The notes beneath the pieces are model-generated. The model did no database searches. It was not told where the DNA came from and worked only from the letters and a program-made list of their open reading frames with translations. Positions 11,061 through 21,753 of a stretch of DNA of 64,000 nucleotides are shown piece by piece. The position numbers and the translations under genes are program-made. Positions within the stretch are counted from its first letter, which is position 1. Each line of letters starts with the position of its first letter. Source of the stretch: Mytilinidion resinicola (Eukaryota; Ascomycota; Dothideomycetes; Mytilinidiales; Mytilinidiaceae); NCBI RefSeq assembly GCF_010093595.1, contig NW_022985448.1, positions 296,419-360,418 on the forward strand, read 5' to 3'.

Positions 11061-12011
11061 ATGGCCGACATCTCGGTGCCAGAGCCGTTCCCCATCTCCC
11101 AGATCGCGAACCGCTTCCTCATCTTCGATGTCGACGCTGTCACCTACGCTCGGCGCGAGTACAACATCACCGGCGTTTTCGTAGGAACCATCGCGCACAT
11201 GTCGCAGCAAAATGTCTTCCTTGGGATTCCCCTCGAACTGATGCCTGAAGAGGCTCGACTGCTAGTGGAGCAAGGACACGCATACATTGTCCACGATGTG
11301 GACGTACATAAAAACGGTTTCTTGGAAATGAGCAGGGAAGACAGGCTAGCTTTCCTGCAAGCTATGGACAAGCAAGGCATGGACGCTGCGCTGAACAACC
11401 AAAAAAAGGCAGAGGAGCGGTCAGAGAAGGCCCTCCAAAGGAAAGGACTCGCGCGTAAAGTGCAAGAAAATGCCGCCAGACGTGCTTCAGAGGCCCTCGA
11501 GTCGAGTAAATCAGCCACGCCCACAGAGCCAGATGCGGACACCGCTCTGTTCGACTCTCCGCCTCGACCAGCCTCGCCCGCATTATCACTGGCTTCTAAT
11601 GCATTAGACCCCTTCTTTGTCACGCCCACAACCTCGTATCCGCCTTTGCCAACCCCGCCGATGAGTCCCACCACTCCGTTGCCGCACGTACCGCGCACCT
11701 ATCCGCTTTTTGCATATCTCCATTCTAAAGGCTATTTCATGACCCCAGGTCTACGATTTGGTTGCAACTACACCGTCTACCCGGGTGACCCGCTCCGGTT
11801 CCACAGCCACTTCCTTGCGACGGGGCTAGACTGGGATGAGGAGTTCGACCTGCTGGATATTGTTGGTGGTGGGAGATTGGGCACTGGGGTTAAGAAGGCA
11901 TACTTGATTGGCGGGGCTGATTCGTCTACTAAAGCCTTGAATGATAGGGGCTCTGGGCGCCGCGCAGAAGATGGTATTCGTACCTTTTCTATCGAATGGG
12001 CAGGGCTTTAA
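11061..12011 (+). CDS. sen34: tRNA-splicing endonuclease subunit Sen34
   Basis: Catalytic subunit of the SEN complex that cuts the 3' splice site of nuclear pre-tRNA introns. One exon, 316 residues. The N-terminal domain (1-~100) carries the subunit-specific fold. A charged linker (~105-150) and a Pro/Ser-rich spacer (~150-210) lead to the nuclease domain (~212-285), with YPLFAYLHSKGYFMTPG and VYPGDPLRFHSHF. The catalytic triad is visible as Tyr240, His248/His250 and Lys278/Lys279. The family partner substrate is represented in this same window by an intron-bearing tRNA-Thr gene (55872-55957). It converges with bioDA downstream (172 nt between stops). Confidence 0.94.
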   Translation: MADISVPEPFPISQIANRFLIFDVDAVTYARREYNITGVFVGTIAHMSQQNVFLGIPLELMPEEARLLVEQGHAYIVHDVDVHKNGFLEMSREDRLAFLQAMDKQGMDAALNNQKKAEERSEKALQRKGLARKVQENAARRASEALESSKSATPTEPDADTALFDSPPRPASPALSLASNALDPFFVTPTTSYPPLPTPPMSPTTPLPHVPRTYPLFAYLHSKGYFMTPGLRFGCNYTVYPGDPLRFHSHFLATGLDWDEEFDLLDIVGGGRLGTGVKKAYLIGGADSSTKALNDRGSGRRAEDGIRTFSIEWAGL

Positions 12012-12183
12012 GCAGGCATTGGGTATTGTGGACAAGTTCTGAAGTCATCTGTGCAATGGTGGGATGCAATCATGCAATGCAAATCTATCTTTCAAGTCCA
12101 CTCATCTAGATTTGAGGTGGTTGCCTGTGATGATTCTTACCCACTTTTTATGTACAGTCATGTCTATCCATTACATTCTGGCC

Positions 12184-14983
12184 CTATTGGTCATCGCCTA
12201 TATCGACATCTGTTTTGTGAGATCCTGTGGTGGGATCAATGTGCTGTGCCACTGCGCTCTCTACCTCATTTAAGGTGTGACTTGTAGAAGTCAAGCTTCC
12301 CATGAGGTAAAAAACATTGCCAAGAACCCTGGAATGTATGCCCAATCGATTAGATGGTCCCCGTTCGAGCAACGCGTCGCGCAGCTTGATTGCGGCGTTG
12401 GAGTTGTATCCTAAGCTACCTGTCAGCAACGTGGAATGACGGTTGTAGGAAAATCAGTTAACGTACCCGAGCCAGACTCATCGACGAGGGTGATCGCGAG
12501 CACAGAGCCGATCGCAACAACACCTTCGACGCATTCCTTATTCGATAGGTCGGCGACGAATTTCTTGCTCCACATGCTCCATACATGGGTTGCGTGTTGC
12601 CACGGCCGTCCACTTTCGGCCCCAGCAGTTGGGGCCCAATCAAGGGCAGCCCGAAACCAGTTCTCACTTCTATGGAGATCTGTGAACTTCGTCATGGAGA
12701 CGTTAGCAACATGGCAGCCTACAGCATGTGCGGTGTAACTATGGCCATGGAGGAGCGCGTCGGATTTCTCGTCGCTCAGAAACGCGTCAAATATGCTTTG
12801 GCTTGCCAGCGTGACGCAGAGGGGGAGCAAGCCGCCCGTGAGCAGCTTGGCGTGGACGGAGATGTCGGCTTGAGTGTTGAGGAAGGAGCTGGAACTGAAG
12901 CGGCCGAGTCGGTACATGCCAGTGAAGACTTCATCGAAGACAACTGGGAGACCAGTCCAATCGAGAGGACTCTTAGTAGCGCTGTCCGTCTCAGAGGGGG
13001 GGTCTTCGGACATGGAAGCGAGGATGGGAGAGGTGCGGATAACTCTGGCGAGTGTTTGCTGGAATAGCGGATCCCTAAGCGTGATCTTTGGTAAGTCTTG
13101 TGGTGGTGCAGCAAAGAAGGAGTGAACTTACACCATAATCATACCACCAGCTCCGAGAAGTACGGGTTCCATAACTAACGCGCCGAATTTCAGTCCCTCG
13201 TCTTGGATTAGACGTTTCAAAACCTCGGTTATATACCGTTCATAGACGCTGGCGTCCCTGTTATTAAGATCGAAGACCTCCTGTAGACTCTCATAGTGCT
13301 GTAGAGAGCCAAAGTCGTCTTCCATACCAGCAGGAGCTTCGACAGTCCATTTTCCTTTCTTCATTTTGACTTGTGGATAATCGAACCAGTAGCCACGGCC
13401 ACGATACCACTCAACCTTTTTGTTGTATGTTGACGGCTCTGAGCAATCCATTGCACCGATAGTATCGCCATGGTAGCTGCCTTTGAGGCCTATGATGCCA
13501 ATGTCCGTGGAGGAGCCGTCCCATCCATAACGCACTGACGCTGCCTTTAATGCCATTTTGATACCGACTTCGATCCCCGTGCTTCCATCATCGGTAAAGA
13601 AGACCTTCCGAAGCCTACTTTTCTTATCGCTATCCATGAGGTGTATCAGCCTTGTGGCAAGCGTCAGCGCTGGTTCGTGTACAGCTCCTGCAAACATTAC
13701 GTGACCATATCTTCCAGCAGCGTAGGCTGCAGCGAGCGCGAGGTCCCGGTTGCCATGCCCGAGCCCTTGGGTCCACCATGATGCCGAGCCATCAAACGCC
13801 GACTGAAGACTGGAGTTATTAGGCTCTGGAGGGACAACCTTCGCTACTGCTTGCGAGCTGTCGCTCTTGTCCTCGGGCTTAGGTGATGGCCTATAGACCT
13901 GGAAGAAATCGCCATGGGCAGAATCAAGAGGAAGCAATTCAGCAGCATTCCGATCTTTGTGTTGGGTGAAAGGATGCCAAATTGACTCTGCTGCTCTTGC
14001 AGGCATTTCGTCCAGATCATGCAAGTAACGGGAGTGATTTGACCAGATGTTTTTAACGAGATCAGGCATGTGAGATTTAGATATTGCCTTGTAATAGGCA
14101 TTCAACTTGACATCCAGTTGGACACTCTCTGAGCCTTGTGGAACCCGCAACTCGACCACACTCCGATCAAAGTCTGAAATCAGAGGAATGTCATAGACAG
14201 GGATACGCCACTGCTTATGGAAGCTAGTTCGTAAATAATCGTGGTTACCAAGGTCTCCGGTTGGTAGTACGACTGCAACAAGATCGTATCCCCGCAGAGT
14301 GAGGGACTCCGCAGCTGACAGTGTTGTTGCGATCCCTCCGAGTCGATGATCTCCAACAAGAACAACAGGCAGTCGAAGGGGTCGAAAAATGTCGGCCTGT
14401 GGAGTCCCACTTGGGCCTGGCGATAGCACACCACCAGCTGTCTCGACTATGATCGCACCCTTCTCTGGTGCCACCTTGTGCATAAACTTCGAAACCGAAT
14501 CGCACACGAGATCGTCCGACGGAGCCCCCTTGTTATGTTAGATTTCGTTGATAGCGTTGATCAAAGACGAGACTGCATACAAAGCCATTCTTACGAGCCG
14601 CAATGTGAGGGCTGACGGGATCATCAAATTGGAAAAGTGTTTTAGTCCGGATCCCAGCGTATCGACGTACATATCTGGAGATTGTTACTATTGTATCTTC
14701 CGTTGTCGCTGCGGCCTGGCCCGCCACTCCATGTTCCTTACCTGTCATCGCGGTCGGATTCGGGGCCAGTCGACACAGGCTTTAGATAAACTACATCTTT
14801 TGCCGGCCAGTAAGCTGTTTTCATGGCTTTTGCCAGCAACGTCGAAACCACAGTTTTGCCTATCAAAAATCAGAAATCTAGAGTGTTTAATGGGAGAGGT
14901 TCGATAGTACCGACTCCGGTGTTCGCGCCATAGATCTGGATTGCAGGAACTGTACGCCGAAGGAACGCGCCTCTTGCAGACAT
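12184..14983 (-). CDS. bioDA: Bifunctional dethiobiotin synthetase / DAPA aminotransferase (BioD-BioA fusion)
   Basis: Catalyses KAPA to DAPA (PLP- and SAM-dependent) and DAPA to dethiobiotin (ATP- and CO2-dependent). Six exons on the minus strand: 14983-14911, 14859-14742, 14674-14581, 14528-13132, 13074-12467 and 12419-12184. All phases agree and give 841 residues. The N-terminal BioD part (to ~250) has the P-loop GANTGVGKT, which spans intron 1, and KPVSTGP. The BioA part starts at IWHPFTQH (~278) and has ITGGLLP-type context with PLP Lys637 (AKLLTGGLL) and Asp608 (VVFDEV). The first 27 residues are Arg-containing and acid-poor, compatible with mitochondrial import. Oddities: intron 1 has donor GTACTA and the last intron is only 47 nt. 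The last ~30 residues after the conserved LGNVFYLM are not ones I recognise. It diverges from bioF and is clustered with bioF and bioB. Confidence 0.92.
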
Positions 14984-15615
14984 GACAAAGATGTTGCCCA
15001 AATGGTGTGGTGAGAGGAGCCTTGGACAGCAGATGTATCCACCTAGCTCCCGGAGTTGTTCGTTCTATAGAAAATGAGTGTTTGGTGGTCAAAAGGCACG
15101 AATGAAGTCGAATGAAGGTTTCGCTCGTAATACGCTAGCCCCTGATTTACCCCACACACTCGGACTTGGCCTGGGGAAGATATTGCTCCCGAAGTCGCGG
15201 TTTTGGAGCTCGACAGCCGTACTTTGGCGAGCTGCGCCTGGATATTGCATACTTGTAATAGAGATCAGAGCAGGTCCAAAAAGGTAGCATTGCAACTTCA
15301 TTTGGTGCAAAGGTTTCTGACGTAACTTGTAGTGGATAGAATAACCGGGGCCGTGAGGAGCAGGTCACAATCCCGTGTTTCTACGGACCATACACCATAC
15401 ACCACTACACCACCTCTTGAGCAATTCACTCTCAGCGGTCTTGCCTTAATGATAAGCTGAATTGAGCGCCTGTGTGTCGACGTGTTCCATCTTCTCCTCC
15501 TATTGTGAAAGGTTCTGTCATCTTCTGTGCTTGTCATCTTTCAAGCACCTCAACGAATTCTCGGGAGTGCAAACACCTTGTCGATTTCCGCCATCTCCTA
15601 TAATATTTCACGGAA
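14984..15615. promoter_or_regulatory. Shared intergenic region of bioDA and bioF
   Basis: 632 nt between the divergent start codons of bioDA (-) and bioF (+). Both genes act in one pathway, so this must carry their control sequences. I see no motif I can name. Short frames here have no family features. Confidence 0.5.
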
Positions 15616-17039
15616 ATGGACGACGATACACCCACAACTCAATTGCCAATCGAGCAAACAATCCGCCAGACCCTAGACCGCCGCCGCGCCCAATCCACTC
15701 TCCGCAATCTCCTCGTTTCCCCGGCCGGCTCTGTTGACTTCTCCTCCAACGACTTCCTCTCCCTCTCCACCTCGCCCGCTCTCCGCACTGCCTACCTGAA
15801 AGAGCTCTCCAACACCACGTGTAAGCTTGGCAGTGGTGGGTCACGGCTCCTTGACGGTAACTCAGCATATGCCGAGGATCTGGAGAAAAATATAGCCGCG
15901 TTCCATCGGGCGCCATCGGGCTTGCTATTCAACTCTGGCTTCGACGCCAACGCCGGCTTCTTTTCGTGTATGCCGCAGCCCGGCGATGTCATTGTTCATG
16001 ATGAGTTCATCCATGCATCTGTGCATGAGGGTATGCGATTGAGTCGGGCGGCGAAGTGTGTCCCGTTTCTGCACAACTCGGTCGACGATCTTAAGCGGGT
16101 GCTTGAGGAGTGTACGGAAAATGATGGGCTGGTGGGAGATGGCCGGCGCAATGTGTTTGTTGCTGTTGAGGCCATCTACAGCATGGATGGTGATTTACTG
16201 CCTCTCAAAGCCATTGTGGAAGTGGTTGAGGAACTGCTACCACGAAAGAATGGGTATATCGTTGTTGACGAAGCTCATTCGACGGGTGTGATAGGCCCAT
16301 ATGGGCGGGGACTTGTTTGCGAGCTCGGCCTCGAGGACAAGGTCTTTGCAAGACTGCACACTTTCGGGAAAGCTCTTTCTAGTAATGGAGGTAGGGCTTC
16401 CGCTTGCAACCCAATCTTTGAACTTCATCTAACAAGTGACCCCCAGCAATCGTACTTTGCTCGCCGGTAGTCCGTCACTACCTGCTCAATTACGCTCGGC
16501 CTCTCATCTACACAACTTTCATGTCCTACCCTTCCCTTGCTGGCATCAGAGCCTCATACAGCTTGCTCCAGCAGGGCGGCACAGAGCCAGTAAGTCTAGC
16601 CGATGAGTATCTGTCTTCGTAAGACGGCGCCTAATGTTACATGTGATTCAAGCTGGCCCTACACCTGAAGTGGCTCATCCAAGCAACATTCGACATGCTC
16701 CAAGACCTGGCAGCCAAATACAACTTCAGCGACGACCCAGCTGCGCTGATCAGAGTTCCGGCAGAATGTCCGCAGAGTCCAATCTTCGCAGTAATCTCGC
16801 CGCACCCAAGAAGCCTGGCCAAGTACTGTCAAGATGGAGGGTTTGTTGTGCGGGCTGTGGTACCTCCAACTGTACCTCATGGTCATTCAAGAATTCGAGT
16901 GTGCCTCCATTCAGGTAACACCTTTGACGAGGTTCGGAAGCTAATTGATAGGATCGATGAATGGGTCAGAGTACAAACAGAAGGGGGCGATTTTACTGGC
17001 GATATACTACCTGTAGCCTTGGAAAAGGCTCGGCTGTGA
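15616..17039 (+). CDS. bioF: 8-amino-7-oxononanoate (KAPA) synthase, BioF, with peroxisomal C-terminus
   Basis: PLP enzyme joining pimeloyl-CoA (or pimeloyl thioester) and alanine to form KAPA. Three exons, 15616-16390, 16447-16589 and 16653-17039 (introns 56 and 63 nt), give 434 residues. Evidence: GSGGSRLLDGNS near residue 75, DEAHSTGVIGPYGRG with the cofactor Asp/His, and the Schiff-base Lys252 in HTFGKAL. Intron 1 removal restores NGAIVLCSPVVRHYL. The C-terminus is KARL, so the last tripeptide ARL matches the PTS1 consensus. Peroxisomal BioF is established for filamentous fungi, where pimeloyl-CoA arises from fatty-acid breakdown. Unspliced, the frame stops early at about 16470, so splicing is needed. 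It diverges from bioDA and converges with bioB. Confidence 0.95.
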
Positions 17040-17215
17040 TGGGCTTAGCCGCATGAAAGTGTCAATATTCTGCATACATAGAGCATTTTCCTAGTTCTCT
17101 AGATATAAAAAGCTGGCAAATATGTAGTTTATGTAAATAATGCGCAGATGCTCAACTCCGCGAGGAGGAGCTTCATGTACGCTATGAAATATCACTTTTA
17201 GACGTTTCCATGATC

Positions 17216-18591
17216 TCATGGCGCGCTGGCCAATGCCTGCTCCTTCTGCTCTGTAACAAGAGGAATTGACTCCTTCAACTCCTCCTGGCCTTGAAGTGTT
17301 TCGTGGCTCTCCATCGGCCGCAGACCCCAGCGGTCAAACATGGCCTTGTCTTCTTCCCATCCGTTACAGGCGGTAGTCAGCATCTTTTCTCCCGTGAACA
17401 CCGCATTGGCTGTAAAGAAGTTAGCACGTTTCAACACAAGCTTTGTTTTATGGAACAACGTACCACCAGAAAAGAAGCACATCATCTGCTTCTCCTCGGT
17501 CATAGTGTTTCTGCCGGCAGCCAACCGAATGATGGTCGCAGGCAGAACTAGCCTCGCAGTTGCAATCGTCCTCACAATCGCATCAAAGGAAATAGCCTTG
17601 CTCTCTCCTAACGGCGTCCCTTTAATCGGCACCAAAGCATTGACGGGGAACGACTCCGGATGCTTGGGCAGCGTCGCAACCGTATGGATCAAGCCCACAT
17701 GGTCCTTCGGCTTCTCGCCCAACCCCAAAATGCCGCCCGTGCACACATTGATCCCAGCCTCACGCACATTCTCGATCGTTGCCAGCCGCTCGTCATACGA
17801 GCGCGTGGTGATGACGCTCGGGTAATGTTCGCGGCTCGTATCAACATTGTGGTTATACGCCGTCAAGCCCGCTTCCTTCAGCTCCTTCGCCTGCGCCGCG
17901 TCAATCATCCCCAGAGTCACGCACGCCTCCATCCCCAGCGCCCGCACGCCCTTGACCATCTCGGTAATGTTCCGGAGGTTGGTCTTGCGGCCGCGCATAT
18001 CGCGCCACGCGGCGCCCATGCAGAAGCGGGAACTGCCATTCTCTTTCGCAGTGCGGGCGGCGGCTAGGACGGTCTCGACGTTGACCATTTTGGTGGCTTT
18101 GAGGCCCGTGTTGTGGCGCGAGGATTGCGCGCAGTAGGAGCAGTCTTCGCTGCAGCCGCCTGTTTTGATGTTGATCAGGGTGCAGAGCTGGATTGCTGCG
18201 GGCGAGTGGAAGCGGCGGTGGAGAGTGGCCTTTTGAGTACGAATTAGTACCAGATCATGGAACAAAAGGGGCAATGTGTGGCTCATAGTGCTTGCCGGGG
18301 TACTCTCGGCATCTTGAAGAAATGTAGTCTGACCGCTGCATATGATAGTTCCATTAATGGAGTGTTGTAGATCTCTGAGATCTCCTCCTTAGTCCAATTG
18401 GTCCGAGGAATTGTTGCTTGAAGTGCATCTTGGAACACGGAGGTACGTTGAGGTGTTGGCGCTTGCGGTGGCCCGGTAGAGCTACCGGGAACAACATCCT
18501 GAACAGTGCTGAAGGGCCTTGAGATGAATTGAGGGCTGAGGAACCTCCGGGGCTGGAGACTCTTGCTTTTGGCTGAAATTCGTCGAGACAT
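17216..18591 (-). CDS. bioB: Biotin synthase BioB (radical SAM), mitochondrial type
   Basis: Inserts sulfur into dethiobiotin, the last step of biotin synthesis. Three exons on the minus strand, 18591-18334, 18229-17464 and 17409-17216, give 405 residues in phase. The radical-SAM cluster motif is C112-x3-C116-x2-C119 in GGCSEDCSYC. Other family blocks are YNHNVDTS, GGILGLGE, and RLAAGRN with the Arg that ligates the second cluster. The N-terminus (MSRRISAKSKSLQPRRF...ISRPFSTV) is rich in Arg/Ser with no acids, a mitochondrial import signal. Intron 1 uses a weak GTCAGA donor; the join YAA/ATLHRRFH keeps the family sequence with one residue more than usual. Without the first exon the protein would lack its leader. 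Convergent with bioF, divergent from the GCP4 gene. Confidence 0.93.
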
Positions 18592-18995
18592 AGTTTTGGT
18601 CAGTGTATTGATTGAAGGAGGAAAAGAGGTGAATTGGTGGGGCCGGAGTGTTGAGGGCAGTCTCGGGAAGCTAACGATGCCGGTGCAGATCAGCGCGTGT
18701 CAGCGTGTCGCGGCTTCTTCCGACAAGCGTCACCAATCCCACGCCTCTGCTTTGTCAATTCACTCTGTGTGGGAACAATAGCCCTTTTTGGCCATGACTT
18801 TGCGCCGCCGCTGATGTGCCGGTTTGAGCTGCTGAGTGTTTTGATTGTTTTCTTCCAAGAGCGTTTCCAGCGCCGAAATCCGCCTATACATGACGAGTAA
18901 GTCGACCACCGCGTACTGCCCCGCATATATATTCTGAACTTCCTCTGAGATATAAAAAGAGAGGAAGGGGTAAATACCGAACTACAACTGCCGCA
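18592..18995. other. Intergenic, divergent promoters of bioB and GCP4
   Basis: 404 nt between two start codons on opposite strands. No gene or RNA signal seen. Confidence 0.5.
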
Positions 18996-21371
18996 ATGCT
19001 CCACGAAATCCTCCTATCCCTCTCGGGCCATCCCTCCCCGCTCTTCGATTCCCCAAACACCACCAAAGGGCTAGACACCGAGTCCTTCCCCCTCCTCTCT
19101 CCACCTGAAGCGGAGCTTCTGTCATCCATTGGAGCTCTGTCCAAACTTCATCGTCAGACTCGTGAACATGCTTCACGAATATCCTCAATACATCCCTCCA
19201 CGATATGTCGCGCCGTGGCTACCGCAATAGCATCCTCACAACTCGCGAAATTCCAGCAGAAGATATTGGACGTGGAGCGTAGGATCCTGAAGAGAGATGC
19301 GAGTACAGTTGGAGCGTATAACATTGTGCCGTTAGCAGGCATTGTGGGCGAGTTCGACGAATGGACGAGGTTGATGGAGTGGCTATGGACGCTCGAAAAC
19401 TTTATGCTGCGCCCTGGCCTTGCGGAGAAGAATATTAAAGGGGTTATCAGAGAGGATATCATGTCTTCTGGGGCCGGAATTATCGACAAACTCCGGCAGG
19501 AAGCTCAGACAGGCTATCCAGATATCGAAGAGGCCGCTGTAGAGTTAGGCAAAGTTGCGGAGACTGCATGGCTGCGACAATTGTCGACTTGGGTGCTTTA
19601 TGGCCGATTACCGACGTTCGGAACCTCAGATTTCTTCATCCAATGGTCAGATGACGATGAGGAAAGTCACTTCGTTGTACGCAACGAGAGCCTTCCGAAA
19701 TTCGTATCTCGACAAACAGCAGCGTCCATGCTATTCGTTGGAAAGTCGCTCAATCAAATTCGCTCTCTCGAAAGCGCTTCAAAGGCTCCTGCTACACGCT
19801 CATCTAGAGCATCAGAGCTCGAGCTTCTCCCGTTACATCTTCAGCATCTCTCGCCAGTCACGACTCCCATTTCATCCTCCCTGCTCTCAGAGGCAATTAC
19901 AGCCATTCGGCTTTCCCTATCCCGCAACATGCTGCAGCATTTGCTCCCTTTACCTAAGATCATCGAGCTCCTGTCCCTGCTTCAAGAGTTCTTCCTCCTT
20001 GGAAGGGGCGAGTTTGCTGTGGCTTTGATTACGGAGGCTGATGAGAAGATTCGATCACGTCACACCGTGCCTGGGCAAACTTCACAGCGCAAACAGGGCT
20101 TGCAAGGTGTTTTACTAAAAGAAGGGGAGATCACTGCTGTCTTAGCTCGAGCGTGGTCGGTTCTATCAAGCTTGAGCGGTGAGGAGGACCATGCCGACGA
20201 CTCGTTAGACCTCGCAATGGATCTGGTGCACTTGAGCATACACAAGCCTACCGCCAATCGCCCAGGCACACCTGGTCGAGCACGAGAATCATCCTCGTCA
20301 GCTCCCAAGATATCCAGTGTCGTCTTCAACGACTTCTTGCTTTCTATACCTACCACTCTGACTTTGGACATTCGCTCCCCACTGGATCTCTTCATAGTAA
20401 ACTCGGATCTGGACATATACTCCTCTATCAACGCCTACCTGCTATCAGTACGCCGCGGCCACCTTCGTGTCGCCGACCTATGGAGGCAAAGCTCCATCCG
20501 AAGAGAGCATCCAGCTCCCCCGGCTCCCCAATTCAGCTCAACACTCTCCGGCAAGGCCATCTTACGCAAGCGTCGCCAAAGAGCCGATGCCCGCGGCCGC
20601 GAAATGCGAAAGGTCTGGGCCACCTGCGGTGCCGCTATCTTCTTCCTCTCCGAAGCCGGCGCCTACTTCGAGGTCGAGGTCGTGCAGGAGAGCTGGAAGC
20701 ACTTCCGCGACTGGATACTGCAGCCCGAAAGCTCACCACAGCGCCCACCCTCCTCCTTAACCGACCGCCCTCGCTCCTCCACGGATAGATCCGCCGTCTT
20801 CACCCCTCCATACTCACCCGCGGCGAGTCTCAACCGGAATATAAACATCCCCATAACCGAGCGACCTAGCTCCAAAGACGGCACCTCTACCCCCCACGAC
20901 CCCGAAACCCTTGCGTCCGCCCACCGCGCCTTCCTCGCCTCGCTCGCGTACTCCCTTCTCCTAACCGACTTCCTCTTCACAACCGCCCTGCGCGAGTTCC
21001 TCATCCACGTCGACGAGCTGGTCGCGTACATCACGCGGTTGCAGCTCGTGCAGCAGAACCTCGACCTCGAAGACGACGGCATCGTGGACGCGATGGCGGA
21101 CTACGCGAAGGAAGAGCGGGAGGTCGCGCTGCAGCTGGACCGCGCGCGGAAGCGGGTGGATAGTGACTTAAAGGGGCTAGTGGGGCGACTGAGGGAGGTG
21201 GATGCGGAGAGGATGGGTGGGGGGTCTGGGACGGGCGTGGTGGGCGGCGAGGGGGCGGGTGGCGGGGCGGCGTATGAGCCGTGGAGGGTTGGTGGGGTGG
21301 ACCGGTTGCTTATGAAGCTGGATTGGGGAGAGGAAGGGAGCGAGGACGAGGAGGAGTGGGAGGGGGCGTGA
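18996..21371 (+). CDS. Gamma-tubulin complex component GCP4-like (Spc97/Spc98 family)
   Basis: Member of the GRIP-domain family that builds gamma-tubulin rings at the spindle pole body and nucleates microtubules. One uninterrupted exon, 791 residues, starting MLHEILLSLSGHPSPLF, the characteristic GCP4 N-terminus. GRIP1-like helices follow in residues ~1-300, with blocks such as FDEWTRLMEWLWTLENFML. GRIP2-like sequence appears later (LLRxxHxxVxDLWRQS-type region near 490, HRAFLASLAYSLLLTDF near 650). Disordered inserts rich in Ser/Pro and Gly lie at ~580-640 and ~740-765, and the end is acidic. The family match rests mostly on the N-terminus and overall layout. GCP4 is preferred over GCP5/6 by length. 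Confidence 0.85.
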   Translation: MLHEILLSLSGHPSPLFDSPNTTKGLDTESFPLLSPPEAELLSSIGALSKLHRQTREHASRISSIHPSTICRAVATAIASSQLAKFQQKILDVERRILKRDASTVGAYNIVPLAGIVGEFDEWTRLMEWLWTLENFMLRPGLAEKNIKGVIREDIMSSGAGIIDKLRQEAQTGYPDIEEAAVELGKVAETAWLRQLSTWVLYGRLPTFGTSDFFIQWSDDDEESHFVVRNESLPKFVSRQTAASMLFVGKSLNQIRSLESASKAPATRSSRASELELLPLHLQHLSPVTTPISSSLLSEAITAIRLSLSRNMLQHLLPLPKIIELLSLLQEFFLLGRGEFAVALITEADEKIRSRHTVPGQTSQRKQGLQGVLLKEGEITAVLARAWSVLSSLSGEEDHADDSLDLAMDLVHLSIHKPTANRPGTPGRARESSSSAPKISSVVFNDFLLSIPTTLTLDIRSPLDLFIVNSDLDIYSSINAYLLSVRRGHLRVADLWRQSSIRREHPAPPAPQFSSTLSGKAILRKRRQRADARGREMRKVWATCGAAIFFLSEAGAYFEVEVVQESWKHFRDWILQPESSPQRPPSSLTDRPRSSTDRSAVFTPPYSPAASLNRNINIPITERPSSKDGTSTPHDPETLASAHRAFLASLAYSLLLTDFLFTTALREFLIHVDELVAYITRLQLVQQNLDLEDDGIVDAMADYAKEEREVALQLDRARKRVDSDLKGLVGRLREVDAERMGGGSGTGVVGGEGAGGGAAYEPWRVGGVDRLLMKLDWGEEGSEDEEEWEGA

Positions 21372-21753
21372 GCGGTGGGTGATAGATTGTCACGCTGGGC
21401 TGTGGAAAGATACCCATTGTTCTATATAGAATTAACTACGGTTGAGTCAATGCTCTTCTCTGTTTGTGCAGGATACTATACGCTGTCGCACGTAAATCTT
21501 CTAATTGTAAAAACTATCCCTTCTACTGACATCTCATACAGTGCTAGACCGTAAGTCTGTACCCCGGATATAGTAGTGCTTGAGTTTTACTCTTGCTCAC
21601 TCAACATCACCATCAGATGTAGCTCAGCTAGCTGGTAGCCGACCAGTCAAGAGGCGACCTGATGTCCAAATGCTTTTGCATTACGGGTATTCGTGAACTC
21701 CCCAAATCCAACCCAACGCCCCACCTATACCACCCCACCATTCCCCCCTGAAC
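21372..21753. other. Intergenic, convergent 3' flanks
   Basis: 382 nt between convergent GCP4 and ppg1. It contains a D-arm-like string near 21620 but no matching T-arm, so I do not call a tRNA. Confidence 0.5.

Noticed and set aside
21615..21690. tRNA-like D-arm string (TAGCTCAGCTAGCTGGTAGC)
   Set aside because: No T-arm with TTCRA loop or matching acceptor stem follows.
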